A DNA stretch of 64,000 bases from Pseudomonadota bacterium. Its GTDB lineage: Bacteria; Pseudomonadota; Gammaproteobacteria; Steroidobacterales; Steroidobacteraceae. Below are positions 52,294 through 61,501 of this stretch, piece by piece. Made by a program: the position numbers and the translations under genes. The stretch lies in contig JAJZUT010000005.1 of the NCBI GenBank assembly GCA_021847105.1, forward strand, positions 161,072 to 225,071. The letters are read 5' to 3'. Within the stretch, counting starts at the first letter, position 1, and each line of letters begins with the position of its first letter. The notes under the pieces were generated by a model. That model worked only from the letters and a program-made list of their open reading frames with translations, made no database searches and was not told where the DNA came from.

Positions 52294-53206
52294 ATCACCG
52301 CAGCACCTGCAGCCGACCGCACGGCGGCTCACCGTGGCCGCGATCCAGATGGCCTGTGGCTGGGATGGGCCGGCGAACATCGCCGCTGCCGAGGCGCTGG
52401 TGCGTCAGGCCGCCGCACGCGGCGCACAGATCATTCTGCTGCCCGAGCTGTTCGAGACCCCGTATTTTTGTATCGAGCAGGACGTGCGCCACCTGCGCTT
52501 GGCGAGCGCCGTGAGTGAGAACCGGGCGGTGCGGCACTTTCGCGACATCGCCCGTGAGCTGCGCGTGGTGCTGCCGATCAGCTTCTTCGAACATGCCGGA
52601 CCGGTGTACTTCAACTCCATCGCCATCCTCGATGCCGACGGCTCGCTGCTCGGGGTGTACCGTAAGTCGCATATCCCGAACGGCCCGGGCTATCAGGAGA
52701 AGACCTACTTCGCCCCCGGGGACACCGGCTTCAAGGTCTGGGCTACCCGCTACGGACGCATCGGCGTCGGCATCTGCTGGGATCAGTGGTTCCCTGAGGC
52801 GGCCCGCGCCATGGCGCTCGCCGGCGCGGAACTGCTGCTGTACCCCACCGCAATCGGCACCGAGCCGCCGCCGGCTCTGCCGCTCGACTCGCGTGCACAC
52901 TGGCAGCGCACGCAGCAGGGGCACGCCGCGGCCAATCTCATGCCGCTGATCGCCGCCAACCGCTACGGTCTGGAGCGCTCGCTGCAGGACCCGGAGCGGC
53001 TCTACATCCGTTTCTATGGCTCCTCGTTCATCACCGATGCGTTCGGGGCAAAGATTGCCGAGGCGCCCGAGGCGGGCGATGCGGTGCTCACCGCCGAGTT
53101 TGATCTGAATGAGATCGCCGGCCTGCGCGACAACTGGTTCGTGTTCCGTGATCGGCGCCCGGATCTGTACGGGTCGCTGGTCACCCTCGATGGGCGCACC
53201 CCGTGA
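52286..53206 (+). CDS. aguB: N-carbamoylputrescine amidase
   Basis: A 306-residue nitrilase-superfamily enzyme that releases putrescine, CO2 and ammonia from N-carbamoylputrescine. The catalytic triad is visible: Glu in LPELFETPYFC, Lys in YRKSHIPNGPGYQEK and Cys in GVGICWDQWFPE. The FETPYFC and GPGYQEKTYF segments separate AguB from other members. The usual partner agmatine deiminase (aguA) is not in the neighbourhood; an ATP-grasp gene overlaps its end by four bases instead. Confidence 0.9.
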   Translation: MAESPQHLQPTARRLTVAAIQMACGWDGPANIAAAEALVRQAAARGAQIILLPELFETPYFCIEQDVRHLRLASAVSENRAVRHFRDIARELRVVLPISFFEHAGPVYFNSIAILDADGSLLGVYRKSHIPNGPGYQEKTYFAPGDTGFKVWATRYGRIGVGICWDQWFPEAARAMALAGAELLLYPTAIGTEPPPALPLDSRAHWQRTQQGHAAANLMPLIAANRYGLERSLQDPERLYIRFYGSSFITDAFGAKIAEAPEAGDAVLTAEFDLNEIAGLRDNWFVFRDRRPDLYGSLVTLDGRTP

Positions 53207-54138
53207 ACGGCCCGATGCAGCGCCCAGGCGGCCCGGGCCGCCTCGCATTGGTCGGTGCGCGCGCCGCGCGCGGACTCGACGAGGACATGCCGCTGCTCGA
53301 GGCGGCTCTCGCGGCACGGGGGCTCGCCACCGAGATCGTCGACTGGGACGACCCGCAGGTCGATTGGGCGCAGTTCGATCTGGCTCTGCTGCGCTCGACC
53401 TGGGACTACACCGATCGGCTCGCGGAATTTCGGCGCTGGCTGGCGCGGGTCGCCGGGCTCACCCGGCTGCACAATCCGCGTGCGCTCGTGGAGTGGAACA
53501 CCGATAAGCATTATCTGCGTGAGCTGGCCGTCGCCGGGCTGCCGGCCGTTGCCAGCTCCTTCATCGAGCCCGGCGAGGCGCCGCGCCCGGCGATTGAGCG
53601 GTTTCTCGCCGGGCAACCCGGTGCCGAGTTTGTCATCAAGCCGGCCGTGGGCGCCGGCTCGCGCGGGGCGCGTCGTCTCGCCCGAGACCAACTCGCGCAG
53701 GCGCAGGCGCATGCGGCGGGCCTGCTCGACGCCGGGCGCAGCGTGCTGTTGCAACCTTATCTCGATGCCGTCGACCGTGACGGCGAGACGGCCCTGCTGT
53801 TCTTTGGCGGCCAGTTCAGTCATGCGATCCGCAAAGGTCCGCTGCTGCAGCTCAACGCCGACCCCACCCGGGCGCTGTTTGCGCCCGAGCACATCACGCC
53901 GCGCGCGCCGCTGCCGGCGGAGCAGGCCGTCGGTGAGCGCGTGATGGCGATGCTCGCTGCCTCGGGTCGCGTGAGTGGTCCGCCGCTGTACGCGCGGGTG
54001 GATCTGCTGCGCGATGCGGGCGGTGCGCCGTTCATCCTCGAGCTCGAGCTCGCCGAGCCGTCGTTGTTTCTGGGCTTTGCGGCAGGGGCTGCCGAGCGCT
54101 TCGCGGGGCACATCGCCGCGCTGCTCGAGGCGCGTTGA
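53203..54138 (+). CDS. ATP-grasp ligase-like protein
   Basis: A 311-residue protein beginning at GTG 53203, within the last codons of aguB. The ATP-grasp signs are FVIKPAVGAGSRGARRL (phosphate lysine and Gly-rich loop, about residue 145), LLQPYLDAVDRDGETALLFF (about 182) and the metal site ILELELAEPSLF. The nearest family is the RimK/DcsG-type carboxylate-amine ligases. Joining of an amino acid to an amine made by the upstream gene is possible but not shown. Confidence 0.72.
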   Translation: MNGPMQRPGGPGRLALVGARAARGLDEDMPLLEAALAARGLATEIVDWDDPQVDWAQFDLALLRSTWDYTDRLAEFRRWLARVAGLTRLHNPRALVEWNTDKHYLRELAVAGLPAVASSFIEPGEAPRPAIERFLAGQPGAEFVIKPAVGAGSRGARRLARDQLAQAQAHAAGLLDAGRSVLLQPYLDAVDRDGETALLFFGGQFSHAIRKGPLLQLNADPTRALFAPEHITPRAPLPAEQAVGERVMAMLAASGRVSGPPLYARVDLLRDAGGAPFILELELAEPSLFLGFAAGAAERFAGHIAALLEAR

Positions 54139-54154
54139 GCGTCCCGTGGCGGGC

Positions 54155-54769
54155 TCAGCGCGCCGCGCCGCTGCGCCAGATCAGCGTGCGGTTGTTCGCC
54201 GGCATGGCGCAGTCCTCGAGCAGTGTCAGCCCGGCGGCGCGGGCGAGCGCATCCACGGCCTCGAAATCCCGGATGCCGCTCTGTGCCGAGCGCTGCTTCA
54301 GCCACAGGTCAAACGCCGCGTTGCTCGGACTGGTAAAAGCGCCGTGGTAATTGAACGGACCGTACACCGCGACGAGCGCATGCGGGCTCAGCACGGCCGG
54401 TAGTGCCGCGAACAACGCCTGCACGCTCTGCCAACTCATGATGTGCAGCGTGTTCGCTGTGAAGAGCGCATCGAACTGCCCCTCGGGCCAGCGGCCCGTG
54501 ACATCGAGCGCCAGCGGCGGCGGCAGGTTGGGCAGGGCGGACTCCGTGATCCAGTGCGCAATGCCGGGCAGGTTCGACTGCAGATCGGAAGTCTGCCAGG
54601 TGAGTCCGGGCAGGGCGGCGGCGAAGTGCACGGCGTGCTGGCCGGTGCCGCTGCCAATCTCGAGGACGTGGCGCCGGGAGGCGAAATGCCGCTGCAGCAC
54701 CGCGAGGATCGGCTCGCGGTTGCGCTCGCAGGCCTCGGAACGCGGTTTGGCAACTGAGTTGTGCATCAT
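54155..54769 (-). CDS. DUF938 SAM-dependent methyltransferase
   Basis: A 204-residue protein. It shows SEACERNREPILAVL, then motif I VLEIGSGTGQHAVHFA (about residues 34-49), FTANTLHIMSW and YGPFNYHGAFTSPSNAAFD (cited from YGPFNYHG), which together define DUF938. Conserved in proteobacteria with unknown substrate. Convergent with the ATP-grasp gene. The 230 bases upstream hold no other recognised feature. Confidence 0.85.
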   Translation of the reverse strand: MMHNSVAKPRSEACERNREPILAVLQRHFASRRHVLEIGSGTGQHAVHFAAALPGLTWQTSDLQSNLPGIAHWITESALPNLPPPLALDVTGRWPEGQFDALFTANTLHIMSWQSVQALFAALPAVLSPHALVAVYGPFNYHGAFTSPSNAAFDLWLKQRSAQSGIRDFEAVDALARAAGLTLLEDCAMPANNRTLIWRSGAAR

Positions 54770-55002
54770 TCTTCGCCTCGATGTTATGCGCGCTCAGCGC
54801 GTGAGGTGCAGGCCTCTCGGCATGCCTCCGGGCCTCTGTCAGGGCAGTTCGTGCACGCGCAGTCTCCCACACCCCGAAAGTGCAATCGCTCGGCATTCTA
54901 TGGTGTGTTGCCAGCGCGGGGTGCTCCGCGCGCTAGGTCGGGGAGCCGCCCCGTTGGACACGAGCGATGACCCGCTGCGCAGACCTGCCGCTCGCGGCCG
55001 GT

Positions 55003-55926
55003 TCAGGCGATGGCTTTGCGCGCGGTAAGGTACACCATGCGGTCGATGCTGACCGCTTTCGGGTCCTCGATGACCGGACGCATGCTGCGCTCGAACAGCG
55101 CACGCTCCTCGGCACTGAACTGTTCGGCCATGATCTGGCTGAGCGGTGGGGCGAGCGGGTGCGGAGCGCTGTTCACGAATGCCTCCCATGAGCTCAGCAT
55201 CGACGGGAACGCATCGATGTGCAGCTCCAGATGCACCTCGGTGAAGCCAGCGTTCTGCGCGAAGCGCAGCAGGTCGCGCTCGGAGTAGTTGGCGATCGCG
55301 CTGGCGCGGATCGTCTCTGGCGTGTCCGGATACTGCGCGGCCTTCCAGCGGTGCAGCAGCGGCATCAGGGGGCTCAGTGCCGCCGGTGGCGTCGTCTCGA
55401 TCACGGTACGGATCGCCTGCGCCCCGAGGGCCTCGTCCTGAAACACCGGCTCGGCGAGCGAGATGCGCCCGCCGGGCTTCAGAACCCGATGAAATTCGCG
55501 CAGTGCGCCGACCTTGTCCGATACGTAGGCGAGCACCGAGCGGGTGACGACCACATCGAGCGAGCCGTCTGCGATGCCCGCGAGCCGATCGGCCGGCGCG
55601 AGCAGGAAGGTGCATTGCCCGGCCACGCCACGCTCGAGCGCCTGCGCCCGGGCGTGGCGGAGCATCGGCTCGGACACATCGGTGAGCCACACCCGCAGCG
55701 CCCCGCCGGCGCGCTCGATCGCGCGCAGTGCGAGCAATCCCTCGCCGGCACCGACATCGGCCAGCGCCTGCCCGGGCTGCAACCGGGCGCCATCGAGCAC
55801 TCGCTCGATGTAGCGAGCGACCATGGCGCGCATTGCCCGCTCGTGGTCGGGATCACCGCCGTGGCGCCGGTGCAGCAGCCACTGCGACCACAGATCTTCG
55901 GCCGGGTGTTCCGTCTCGCTCGCCAC
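55003..55926 (-). CDS. SAM-dependent methyltransferase at the end of the opg operon
   Basis: A 307-residue class I methyltransferase. Motif I is ALADVGAGEGLLALRAI (about residues 60-76), then SLDVVVTRSVLAYV and FHRVLKPGGRISLAEP. The C-terminal 120 residues are an unusual helical addition. GTG 55926 is preferred because the opgD stop at 55949 lies 22 bases upstream, which makes it the fourth gene in the run; a longer frame to 56016 would overlap opgD. Its target is unknown; modification of glucans or lipids is a guess from position. Confidence 0.72.
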   Translation of the reverse strand: MASETEHPAEDLWSQWLLHRRHGGDPDHERAMRAMVARYIERVLDGARLQPGQALADVGAGEGLLALRAIERAGGALRVWLTDVSEPMLRHARAQALERGVAGQCTFLLAPADRLAGIADGSLDVVVTRSVLAYVSDKVGALREFHRVLKPGGRISLAEPVFQDEALGAQAIRTVIETTPPAALSPLMPLLHRWKAAQYPDTPETIRASAIANYSERDLLRFAQNAGFTEVHLELHIDAFPSMLSSWEAFVNSAPHPLAPPLSQIMAEQFSAEERALFERSMRPVIEDPKAVSIDRMVYLTARKAIA

Positions 55927-55948
55927 GGCGCTGCGCGCAACGGGGCGG

Positions 55949-57559
55949 CTAGGTGCCGATGTACTGGCGCTGCACGGTGAGCGCCGGTGGGGTGTATTGG
56001 TACATCCAGGTTTCACTCAGCGCCTGTCCGTTGAGCGAGAGAAACAGCCTGAGGTCGATCGGATCGAGCGCCTCGTCGGGCACCAGATCGAACATGGCGC
56101 GCCAGCCCTTGATTGGCAGCAGCGGCCGTGCCGAGACCAGCTGCACGTGGCCGCGCGAGGTGCTGATCACCGCGCTCACGGGGTCCTCGGGCGCGAGCAT
56201 CGACAGATCGCCGCCGACGAAGTCGACCACGAAGCGCCAGGAGAATTCAGTGCGCTTCTGCCCGACGATGCCGCCGATGCCATCGCGCGTCGCCTGCACG
56301 TGCGCCAGATGGGATTTGAAGGGGTTGTCGTGACACCAGTAGAGCCGATAGCCGTAGTCGTACTGCCGGCCCGGTACGATCTCCTCCGCCGGGTTCCAGA
56401 ACGCCACGATGTTGTCCATCGTCTCGTCAATGGTTGGAATCTCCACCAGCATCACCGCGCCTTTGCCCCAGGCGCCTTTGGGGGCGACCCAGCAGCTCGG
56501 ACGGCGGTTGTACCAGACGCCGTCGTCCTGGTAGTCCGCGAAATGGTGGTCGCGCTGCATCAGACCGAAGCCACGCGGATTGTCATCGAGATAGGAGTTC
56601 ACGCGCAGCACGCTCGGGTTGGTGAGCGGCCGCCAAATCCACTCGCCCACTCCGGTGTGCATCTGCAGCCCGTCGGAATCGTGAATCTGCGGGCGCCAGT
56701 CGTCGGCGACCCGGTGGTCATTCTCCCCGACGAGGAACATGCTGGTGCCGGGCGCAATGCCGAGCCGAGCGATCTGTTTGCGCGGATAGAGCGTGAAGTC
56801 GACATCCATCACCAGGGTACTGGCGACGTCGATGATGAATCGGTATGCACCCGAGACGCTGGGCGAGTCGAGCAGGGCGTACACGGTGAGCAGCGTCGAG
56901 TTCGGCGCCGGCTTCTGCAGGTAGAAGGCGACGAAGTCCGGGAATTCCTCCGGCTGCGGCATGCCGGTGTCGATCGCGAGGCCCCGCTGGGACATGCCGT
57001 ACTGGCCGCTGCCGTCGACGGCGCGGAAGTATGAGGCGCCCTGGAATACGGCGCGGTCATCTGCCCAGTTGGTATGAAAGAGCACATTGAAGCCGGAGAA
57101 GCCGAGGTTCTGCGGGATCTGCTTCGGCTTCAGGCCCGAATGGCTGTAATCGAAGAGGTTCGGATCGAACAGGATCTGCCGCGCGATGCCCTGATCGAGG
57201 GCATACATGCGTACCGCACGGGTCATCGTGAAGCCCAGGTGATCGAAGCGAATGCGAAAGAACAGATCGTCCTCGTACCAGAGCGTACGGTGCTCGCGGT
57301 AGGTGATCGATTCCCACTGATCCCAGGAGAGCTTGCGGATCGCCGGCGGAAGCGGCGCCACCGGCTCACTGTACACGGTGAGCGACATCGAATGCGCGAG
57401 CGACTTCAGCCACCCGAACGAGAAGGGCCGGGGTGTGCCGAAGTGCTTCACGCCGAGCACCGGACCCTGCGGCCGCTTCTTGTGCGTGAACTCCAGGGGC
57501 CAGGGCGCGATCGCGGCGAGACTCGCCGCGCTGCTGCTGAGAAATCCGCGTCGATGCAT
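55949..57559 (-). CDS. opgD: OpgD: Tat-exported osmoregulated periplasmic glucan protein
   Basis: A 536-residue periplasmic protein of the MdoG/MdoD family that shapes osmoregulated periplasmic glucans. The N-terminus MHRRGFLSSSAASLAAIA is a twin-arginine signal, which marks OpgD rather than OpgG. The body contains PRGFGLMQRDHHFADYQDD, YNRRPSCWVAPKGAWGKG and a C-terminal beta-sandwich ending LSETWMYQYTPP. It is the third gene of opgGHD and about 40 percent similar by eye to opgG in this window. Confidence 0.9.
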   Translation of the reverse strand: MHRRGFLSSSAASLAAIAPWPLEFTHKKRPQGPVLGVKHFGTPRPFSFGWLKSLAHSMSLTVYSEPVAPLPPAIRKLSWDQWESITYREHRTLWYEDDLFFRIRFDHLGFTMTRAVRMYALDQGIARQILFDPNLFDYSHSGLKPKQIPQNLGFSGFNVLFHTNWADDRAVFQGASYFRAVDGSGQYGMSQRGLAIDTGMPQPEEFPDFVAFYLQKPAPNSTLLTVYALLDSPSVSGAYRFIIDVASTLVMDVDFTLYPRKQIARLGIAPGTSMFLVGENDHRVADDWRPQIHDSDGLQMHTGVGEWIWRPLTNPSVLRVNSYLDDNPRGFGLMQRDHHFADYQDDGVWYNRRPSCWVAPKGAWGKGAVMLVEIPTIDETMDNIVAFWNPAEEIVPGRQYDYGYRLYWCHDNPFKSHLAHVQATRDGIGGIVGQKRTEFSWRFVVDFVGGDLSMLAPEDPVSAVISTSRGHVQLVSARPLLPIKGWRAMFDLVPDEALDPIDLRLFLSLNGQALSETWMYQYTPPALTVQRQYIGT

Positions 57560-57578
57560 CAGGATGTCCTCGGCTCAT

Positions 57579-59567
57579 TCACCACAGGGTGTGTTTGCGT
57601 CGCAGCAGCGTATTCAGCGCGCCGCGCCAAGTGCATGCGTAGCGCAGTGCCTGCGGTGCCATCGGCAGCGGTGCATGCACCGGCACCCGGTCCTCGAGGT
57701 CGCGCAGCAGCTCGCGTGCGGCGGCAGCTTCCGGATGTGTACCGAGCGCGCCCGGCTGCGTCACGGGCAGGTGGGCGAGACGCCGCTGCAGCGCGGCGAG
57801 TTCCGCCGGCGGCTCGCTCTCCTCGGGGGTCATGAGCAGCCGATGCCGGCGCAGCCATTCGCCGGGCGCGACGCGGCTGGTGAGCATGGTGAGCGGCACC
57901 GACAGCACCATGCCGGCGATGACCGGCAGCAGCCAGCCGATGTAGCGCGGCGCGAACTCGAGGATCAGTGCGCCCCAGGTGAGACCGATCAGTACGTGAC
58001 CGGCGTGCCGGCGCAACGCCTCGCCGAGGCCGATGCCGCGGTCGCCACGTTCCTGCGCGTGCCAGGCGACCGGCTTGCCGGCGAGCGTGCTCAGCACGAA
58101 GGCGGTGTGAAACAGCATCATCGCCGGGGCGAGCAGGATACTGAAGAGCTGCTCGACGAGCAGGCTGAGCGCGATGCGCGAGGATCCGCCGAAGCCGCGC
58201 CGCAGCGCCGGGTCGTGGATCGCCAGTCCCGCGGCGAGCATCTTCGGGCCAAACAGCGCCACCGCGGTGAGTGACAGCAGCGCGGCGATCTCGCCGTCGC
58301 GGTAATGCGGCCAGTTCGGGAACAGTCCGTGGTGCCCGGGTAGAAAATACTGGTGGCCGTGCAGTGCCTGAAGAATGACCACGGTCGAGCTCAGCGCCAG
58401 CATGAGCAGCCACAGCGGGGAGGTGAGGTAGGAGAGCACCCCGCCGACCAGGTGTACCCGGCTCAGCCAGTGCAGTCCTCGCGCCCTGAGCAGACCGAGA
58501 TGCTGGATGTTGCCTTGCGCCCAGCGCCGGTCACGCGCCGCGTAATCGATGACGTTCGAGGGAATCTCTTCCCAGCTGCCCCGGTCAAGCGGCAGTAGCC
58601 ACACCTCGAAGCCGGCGCGGCGCATGAAGGCGGCCTCGACGAAATCGTGGCTGAGAATCTCCCCGCCAAGCGGTGGGGAGCCGGGCAGGTGAGGCAGGGC
58701 GCAAAACTCCGCGAACGGCTGCAGGCGCAGGATCGCGTTGTGTCCCCAGTAATTACTCTCGCCGAGCTGCCAGTACGCGAGCCCGCTCGCGAGCATCGGG
58801 CTGCTCAGGCGCGCGGCAAACTGGATCAAGCGGGCGAACAGCGTATCGCGGCCGGCCGGCAGCGGCAGCGCCTGAATGATGCCCGCGCGAGGATGCGCAT
58901 CCATCAGCTGCGCCAGTTCGAGAATCGTCCTGCCCGACATAACGCTGTCGGCGTCGAGCACGACCGCGTAATCGTACGCGCCGCCCCAGTTGTTGACGAA
59001 ATCGGCGATGTTGCCGGCCTTGCGGGCGATGTTCTCGGCCCGGCGCCGATAGAAGATGCGTCCGCGCGCATCGTGGCGCGTCACCAGATCTCGCCAGGCG
59101 GCCTCCTCGGCGGCGCCGATCTCGCGCTTGCGCGTGTCGGAGAGGATGAACAGGTCGAACGCCGCCTGCTCGGGCAGCTGCATGATCGAGGACCAGACGA
59201 CATCGAGACCGGCCGCCACGCGCTCGGTGTCCTCGTTGTAGATGGGCATGATCACGGCGGTGCGGCCGTTGAGCGGCGCGGCGGCCCGCCAGCGCTCGTG
59301 CAGCTGCGCGGAGTCCGAGCCGCGCAGTCTCACCACGAATCCGGCGGCGGCCGTCCAGAAGGAGCTGGCAATCCACAAAAACAGGATGAAGAAGATGACC
59401 AGCCCGGCGCGGTCGAGATTGTTCAGGCCGTTGGCCGCCAGGATGTCCCACATCATGGTGGTGGCCGCCGCTGCGGTGAGCAGCGTTAAGCTGAAGAACA
59501 CCGTCCGCCGCCGCCGCGCCAGGTGTCGCAGCCAGTCGGTGCGCGGCTTCACGACCCCGGTGTCCAT
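57579..59567 (-). CDS. opgH: OpgH: membrane glucosyltransferase
   Basis: A 662-residue inner-membrane glycosyltransferase of family 2 that polymerises beta-1,2-glucan from UDP-glucose. Two N-terminal helices precede the catalytic domain, which shows VIMPIYNEDTERV, the DAD motif in VVLDADSVMSG, ESNYWGHNAILR and the RDRRWAQGNIQHLGLL box (R/Q-x-x-R-W type); several helices follow. It overlaps opgG by 19 bases. It is shorter than the E. coli protein (847), lacking the long N-terminal cytoplasmic extension. Confidence 0.94.
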   Translation of the reverse strand: MDTGVVKPRTDWLRHLARRRRTVFFSLTLLTAAAATTMMWDILAANGLNNLDRAGLVIFFILFLWIASSFWTAAAGFVVRLRGSDSAQLHERWRAAAPLNGRTAVIMPIYNEDTERVAAGLDVVWSSIMQLPEQAAFDLFILSDTRKREIGAAEEAAWRDLVTRHDARGRIFYRRRAENIARKAGNIADFVNNWGGAYDYAVVLDADSVMSGRTILELAQLMDAHPRAGIIQALPLPAGRDTLFARLIQFAARLSSPMLASGLAYWQLGESNYWGHNAILRLQPFAEFCALPHLPGSPPLGGEILSHDFVEAAFMRRAGFEVWLLPLDRGSWEEIPSNVIDYAARDRRWAQGNIQHLGLLRARGLHWLSRVHLVGGVLSYLTSPLWLLMLALSSTVVILQALHGHQYFLPGHHGLFPNWPHYRDGEIAALLSLTAVALFGPKMLAAGLAIHDPALRRGFGGSSRIALSLLVEQLFSILLAPAMMLFHTAFVLSTLAGKPVAWHAQERGDRGIGLGEALRRHAGHVLIGLTWGALILEFAPRYIGWLLPVIAGMVLSVPLTMLTSRVAPGEWLRRHRLLMTPEESEPPAELAALQRRLAHLPVTQPGALGTHPEAAAARELLRDLEDRVPVHAPLPMAPQALRYACTWRGALNTLLRRKHTLW

Positions 59568-61162
59568 TGGTAGGTCCAGGTCTCGGTGAGCGCTGAGCCG
59601 TACAGCTCGAGGTAACAGTGCAGATCCACCGGGCGGTTCCCCGTCGGTTGCACCGTGAGGCGGACCCGCCAGTGTCCGTTCTCCGGTAGTCGCTGCGTGC
59701 TGACGTCCAAGACCCGCGCCCCGAGCGCGCTGATGACCGCGCGGACCGGCTGGCTGGCGCGCAGGCCGTCGAGGTCGCCGCCGGCAAAGTCGATCAGCGT
59801 ACGGCGCAGCTGCGGTACCGGGTGGCCGTTGCGCACCACCGGTCCGAAGCGGGTTGCGACGATTTTGCCCCCGGGCGGCCAGCGCCCGCCGGAATGCAGG
59901 TAGGCCGAGAGCACATAGGAGAAGGCGAGCGGCTGACCGCCGCGCACCGGGGCGCTCGGCACCCAGTAGGCGTCGATGTTGTAGTCGATGTCCTCGCTGC
60001 TCGGGATCTCGACCAGTTCGACGCCGCCACGGCCCCAGTGGCCGAGCGGTTCGATCCAGACGCTCGGGCGCTGCTCATAGCGCGCCTCGGGGTCCTCGTA
60101 GTCGGCAAAGCGTCGGTCACGCTGGATGAGCCCGAAGCCGCGCGGGTCATCGTCCATGTAGCGATTGACCGCGAGGCGGGTCGGGTTCTGCAGCGGGCGC
60201 CACAGCCACTCCCCGCTGCCGGTGTGCATCATCAGACCGTCGCTGTCGTGCACCTGCGGGCGCCAGTTATCGAAGCGACGCCGCGCCGAGTTCACGCCAT
60301 AAAGAAACATCGAGGTGAGCGGCGCGATGCCGAGTTTGGTGATGTGGTGGCGCGGGTAGAGCACCGCGCTCACCGTCACCTGGGTGATCGCTCCGGGACG
60401 CAGCTCGAAGCGATAGGCGCCGGCGAGACTCGGGCTGTCGAGCAGCGCATAGATCGTCATCGTCTGCGCGTGTGGAGCGGGCTCCACGAGCCAGAAATCC
60501 GTGAAGTAGGGGATTTCTTCCCCGCCCGTGGTGGCGGTGTCGATGGCCAGTCCTCGGGCTGTGACACCGGCGGTCTGATTGCGCCCGAGGACCCGGAAAT
60601 ACGATGCGCCAAGGAACGCCAGCACCGTGGCGTGGTGTTGCGGGCTCTGCAGCGGATAGCGTACCGCGAAGCCGGCGAATCCGAGGTCGGCCGGCAAGCG
60701 CACCCCGGCGAGCGGCCGCGGGAACTCGAACATTGAGGGCGCATAGCGCACCGCGCGCACGCCGGCCGGCGAGACGGTGAAGATCCTGACCTGGCGCGTG
60801 AAGGCGAAACCACGGTGATACAGCGCAATGTTGAACATCGAGCGCCCCCGCCACAGCGCGTCGGCCGGACGGAAACGGATCTGATGATATTCGGCATAGT
60901 TCAGCCGTCGCAGAACCCCCGGCAGAGGCGTCGAGACGGCTCGATACGGCCGCTCTGCCCGCAGCGCGGCCAGATGCTCGACAGTGGCAAAGGTGAACGG
61001 CCGTGCGGCAGGAGCGGCAGGCGTAGCAGGTGGCGCGGCGTACCCGAGGGCGCAGGCCAGGGGCGCAAGCGTGAGCACCGCTGCGAGGCGAATTCGTCTC
61101 TTGAGGGACACCAATTTTTCGTCAGGACTCACTGTCGATGCCGCAGCATTCTTTGCGTGCAT
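59549..61162 (-). CDS. opgG: OpgG: periplasmic glucan biosynthesis protein
   Basis: A 537-residue protein with a Sec signal peptide (about residues 21-42, ending ALGYA). The body has FTFATVEHLAALRAERPYR, PRGFGLIQRDRRFADYEDP and QRPSVWIEPLGHWGRGGVEL (cited by SVWIEPLGHWG), the OpgG family landmarks. It acts with OpgH in making the branched periplasmic glucans. It opens the minus-strand operon opgG-opgH-opgD-methyltransferase. The promoter should lie in the following 300 bases up to the att site, where I found no clear boxes. Confidence 0.93.
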   Translation of the reverse strand: MHAKNAAASTVSPDEKLVSLKRRIRLAAVLTLAPLACALGYAAPPATPAAPAARPFTFATVEHLAALRAERPYRAVSTPLPGVLRRLNYAEYHQIRFRPADALWRGRSMFNIALYHRGFAFTRQVRIFTVSPAGVRAVRYAPSMFEFPRPLAGVRLPADLGFAGFAVRYPLQSPQHHATVLAFLGASYFRVLGRNQTAGVTARGLAIDTATTGGEEIPYFTDFWLVEPAPHAQTMTIYALLDSPSLAGAYRFELRPGAITQVTVSAVLYPRHHITKLGIAPLTSMFLYGVNSARRRFDNWRPQVHDSDGLMMHTGSGEWLWRPLQNPTRLAVNRYMDDDPRGFGLIQRDRRFADYEDPEARYEQRPSVWIEPLGHWGRGGVELVEIPSSEDIDYNIDAYWVPSAPVRGGQPLAFSYVLSAYLHSGGRWPPGGKIVATRFGPVVRNGHPVPQLRRTLIDFAGGDLDGLRASQPVRAVISALGARVLDVSTQRLPENGHWRVRLTVQPTGNRPVDLHCYLELYGSALTETWTYQWTPGS

Positions 61163-61478
61163 GGTTTACGGCACAACACGGGTCCACTGTCGCCACCCGG
61201 CGACAGAACGCGCTCTCCACCTAACACGCGGCTCGGCATCGAGCTTAGCGCATTTTGTCGCGGCTGAGAAACAGCCGCGGAGCACTTTGGGTCGCACACG
61301 GTACACGCTGTCGGCTGCTGGCAGGCCCTCGCTGAGGTCGGTGGCGCGACGCCTTTGCCGGCGGCATGCTCAAATGTCTGTGCACCGCGTTCGTCATGGT
61401 TGCCGTCTTCGGGAGGTTGTCAGGAGTGCTGCCCGATGTACCAGCGCCGGCATGGCCGGCGCTGGCGTTCCCATCAGG
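61163..61478. other. Opg promoter region and stem-loop before the att site
   Basis: About 316 bases without a gene. At the far end CCAGCGCCGGC-ATG-GCCGGCGCTGG (61441-61465) forms a perfect 11-bp stem. On the minus strand it lies just past the tmRNA-like 3' end, in the place of the ssrA terminator, though no T-run follows. The opgG promoter must also lie here. Confidence 0.6.
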
Positions 61479-61501
61479 TGGTGGAGGCGGGGGGAATCGA
61501 A
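61479..61501 (-). other. Attachment site: tmRNA 3'-end fragment
   Basis: On the minus strand these 23 bases read TTCGATTC, then CCCCCCGCCTCCACCA, which is the T-loop, acceptor stem and CCA end of a gammaproteobacterial tmRNA. The bases before the T-loop (TTCACC) cannot pair as a T-stem, so only the core is present. Islands that integrate in ssrA leave such a copy at the far end; the intact gene is expected to the right, outside the window. Confidence 0.65.

Noticed and set aside
52295..53317. Minus-strand frame opposite aguB
   Set aside because: Composition is typical of an antisense shadow and aguB on the plus strand has an intact catalytic triad.
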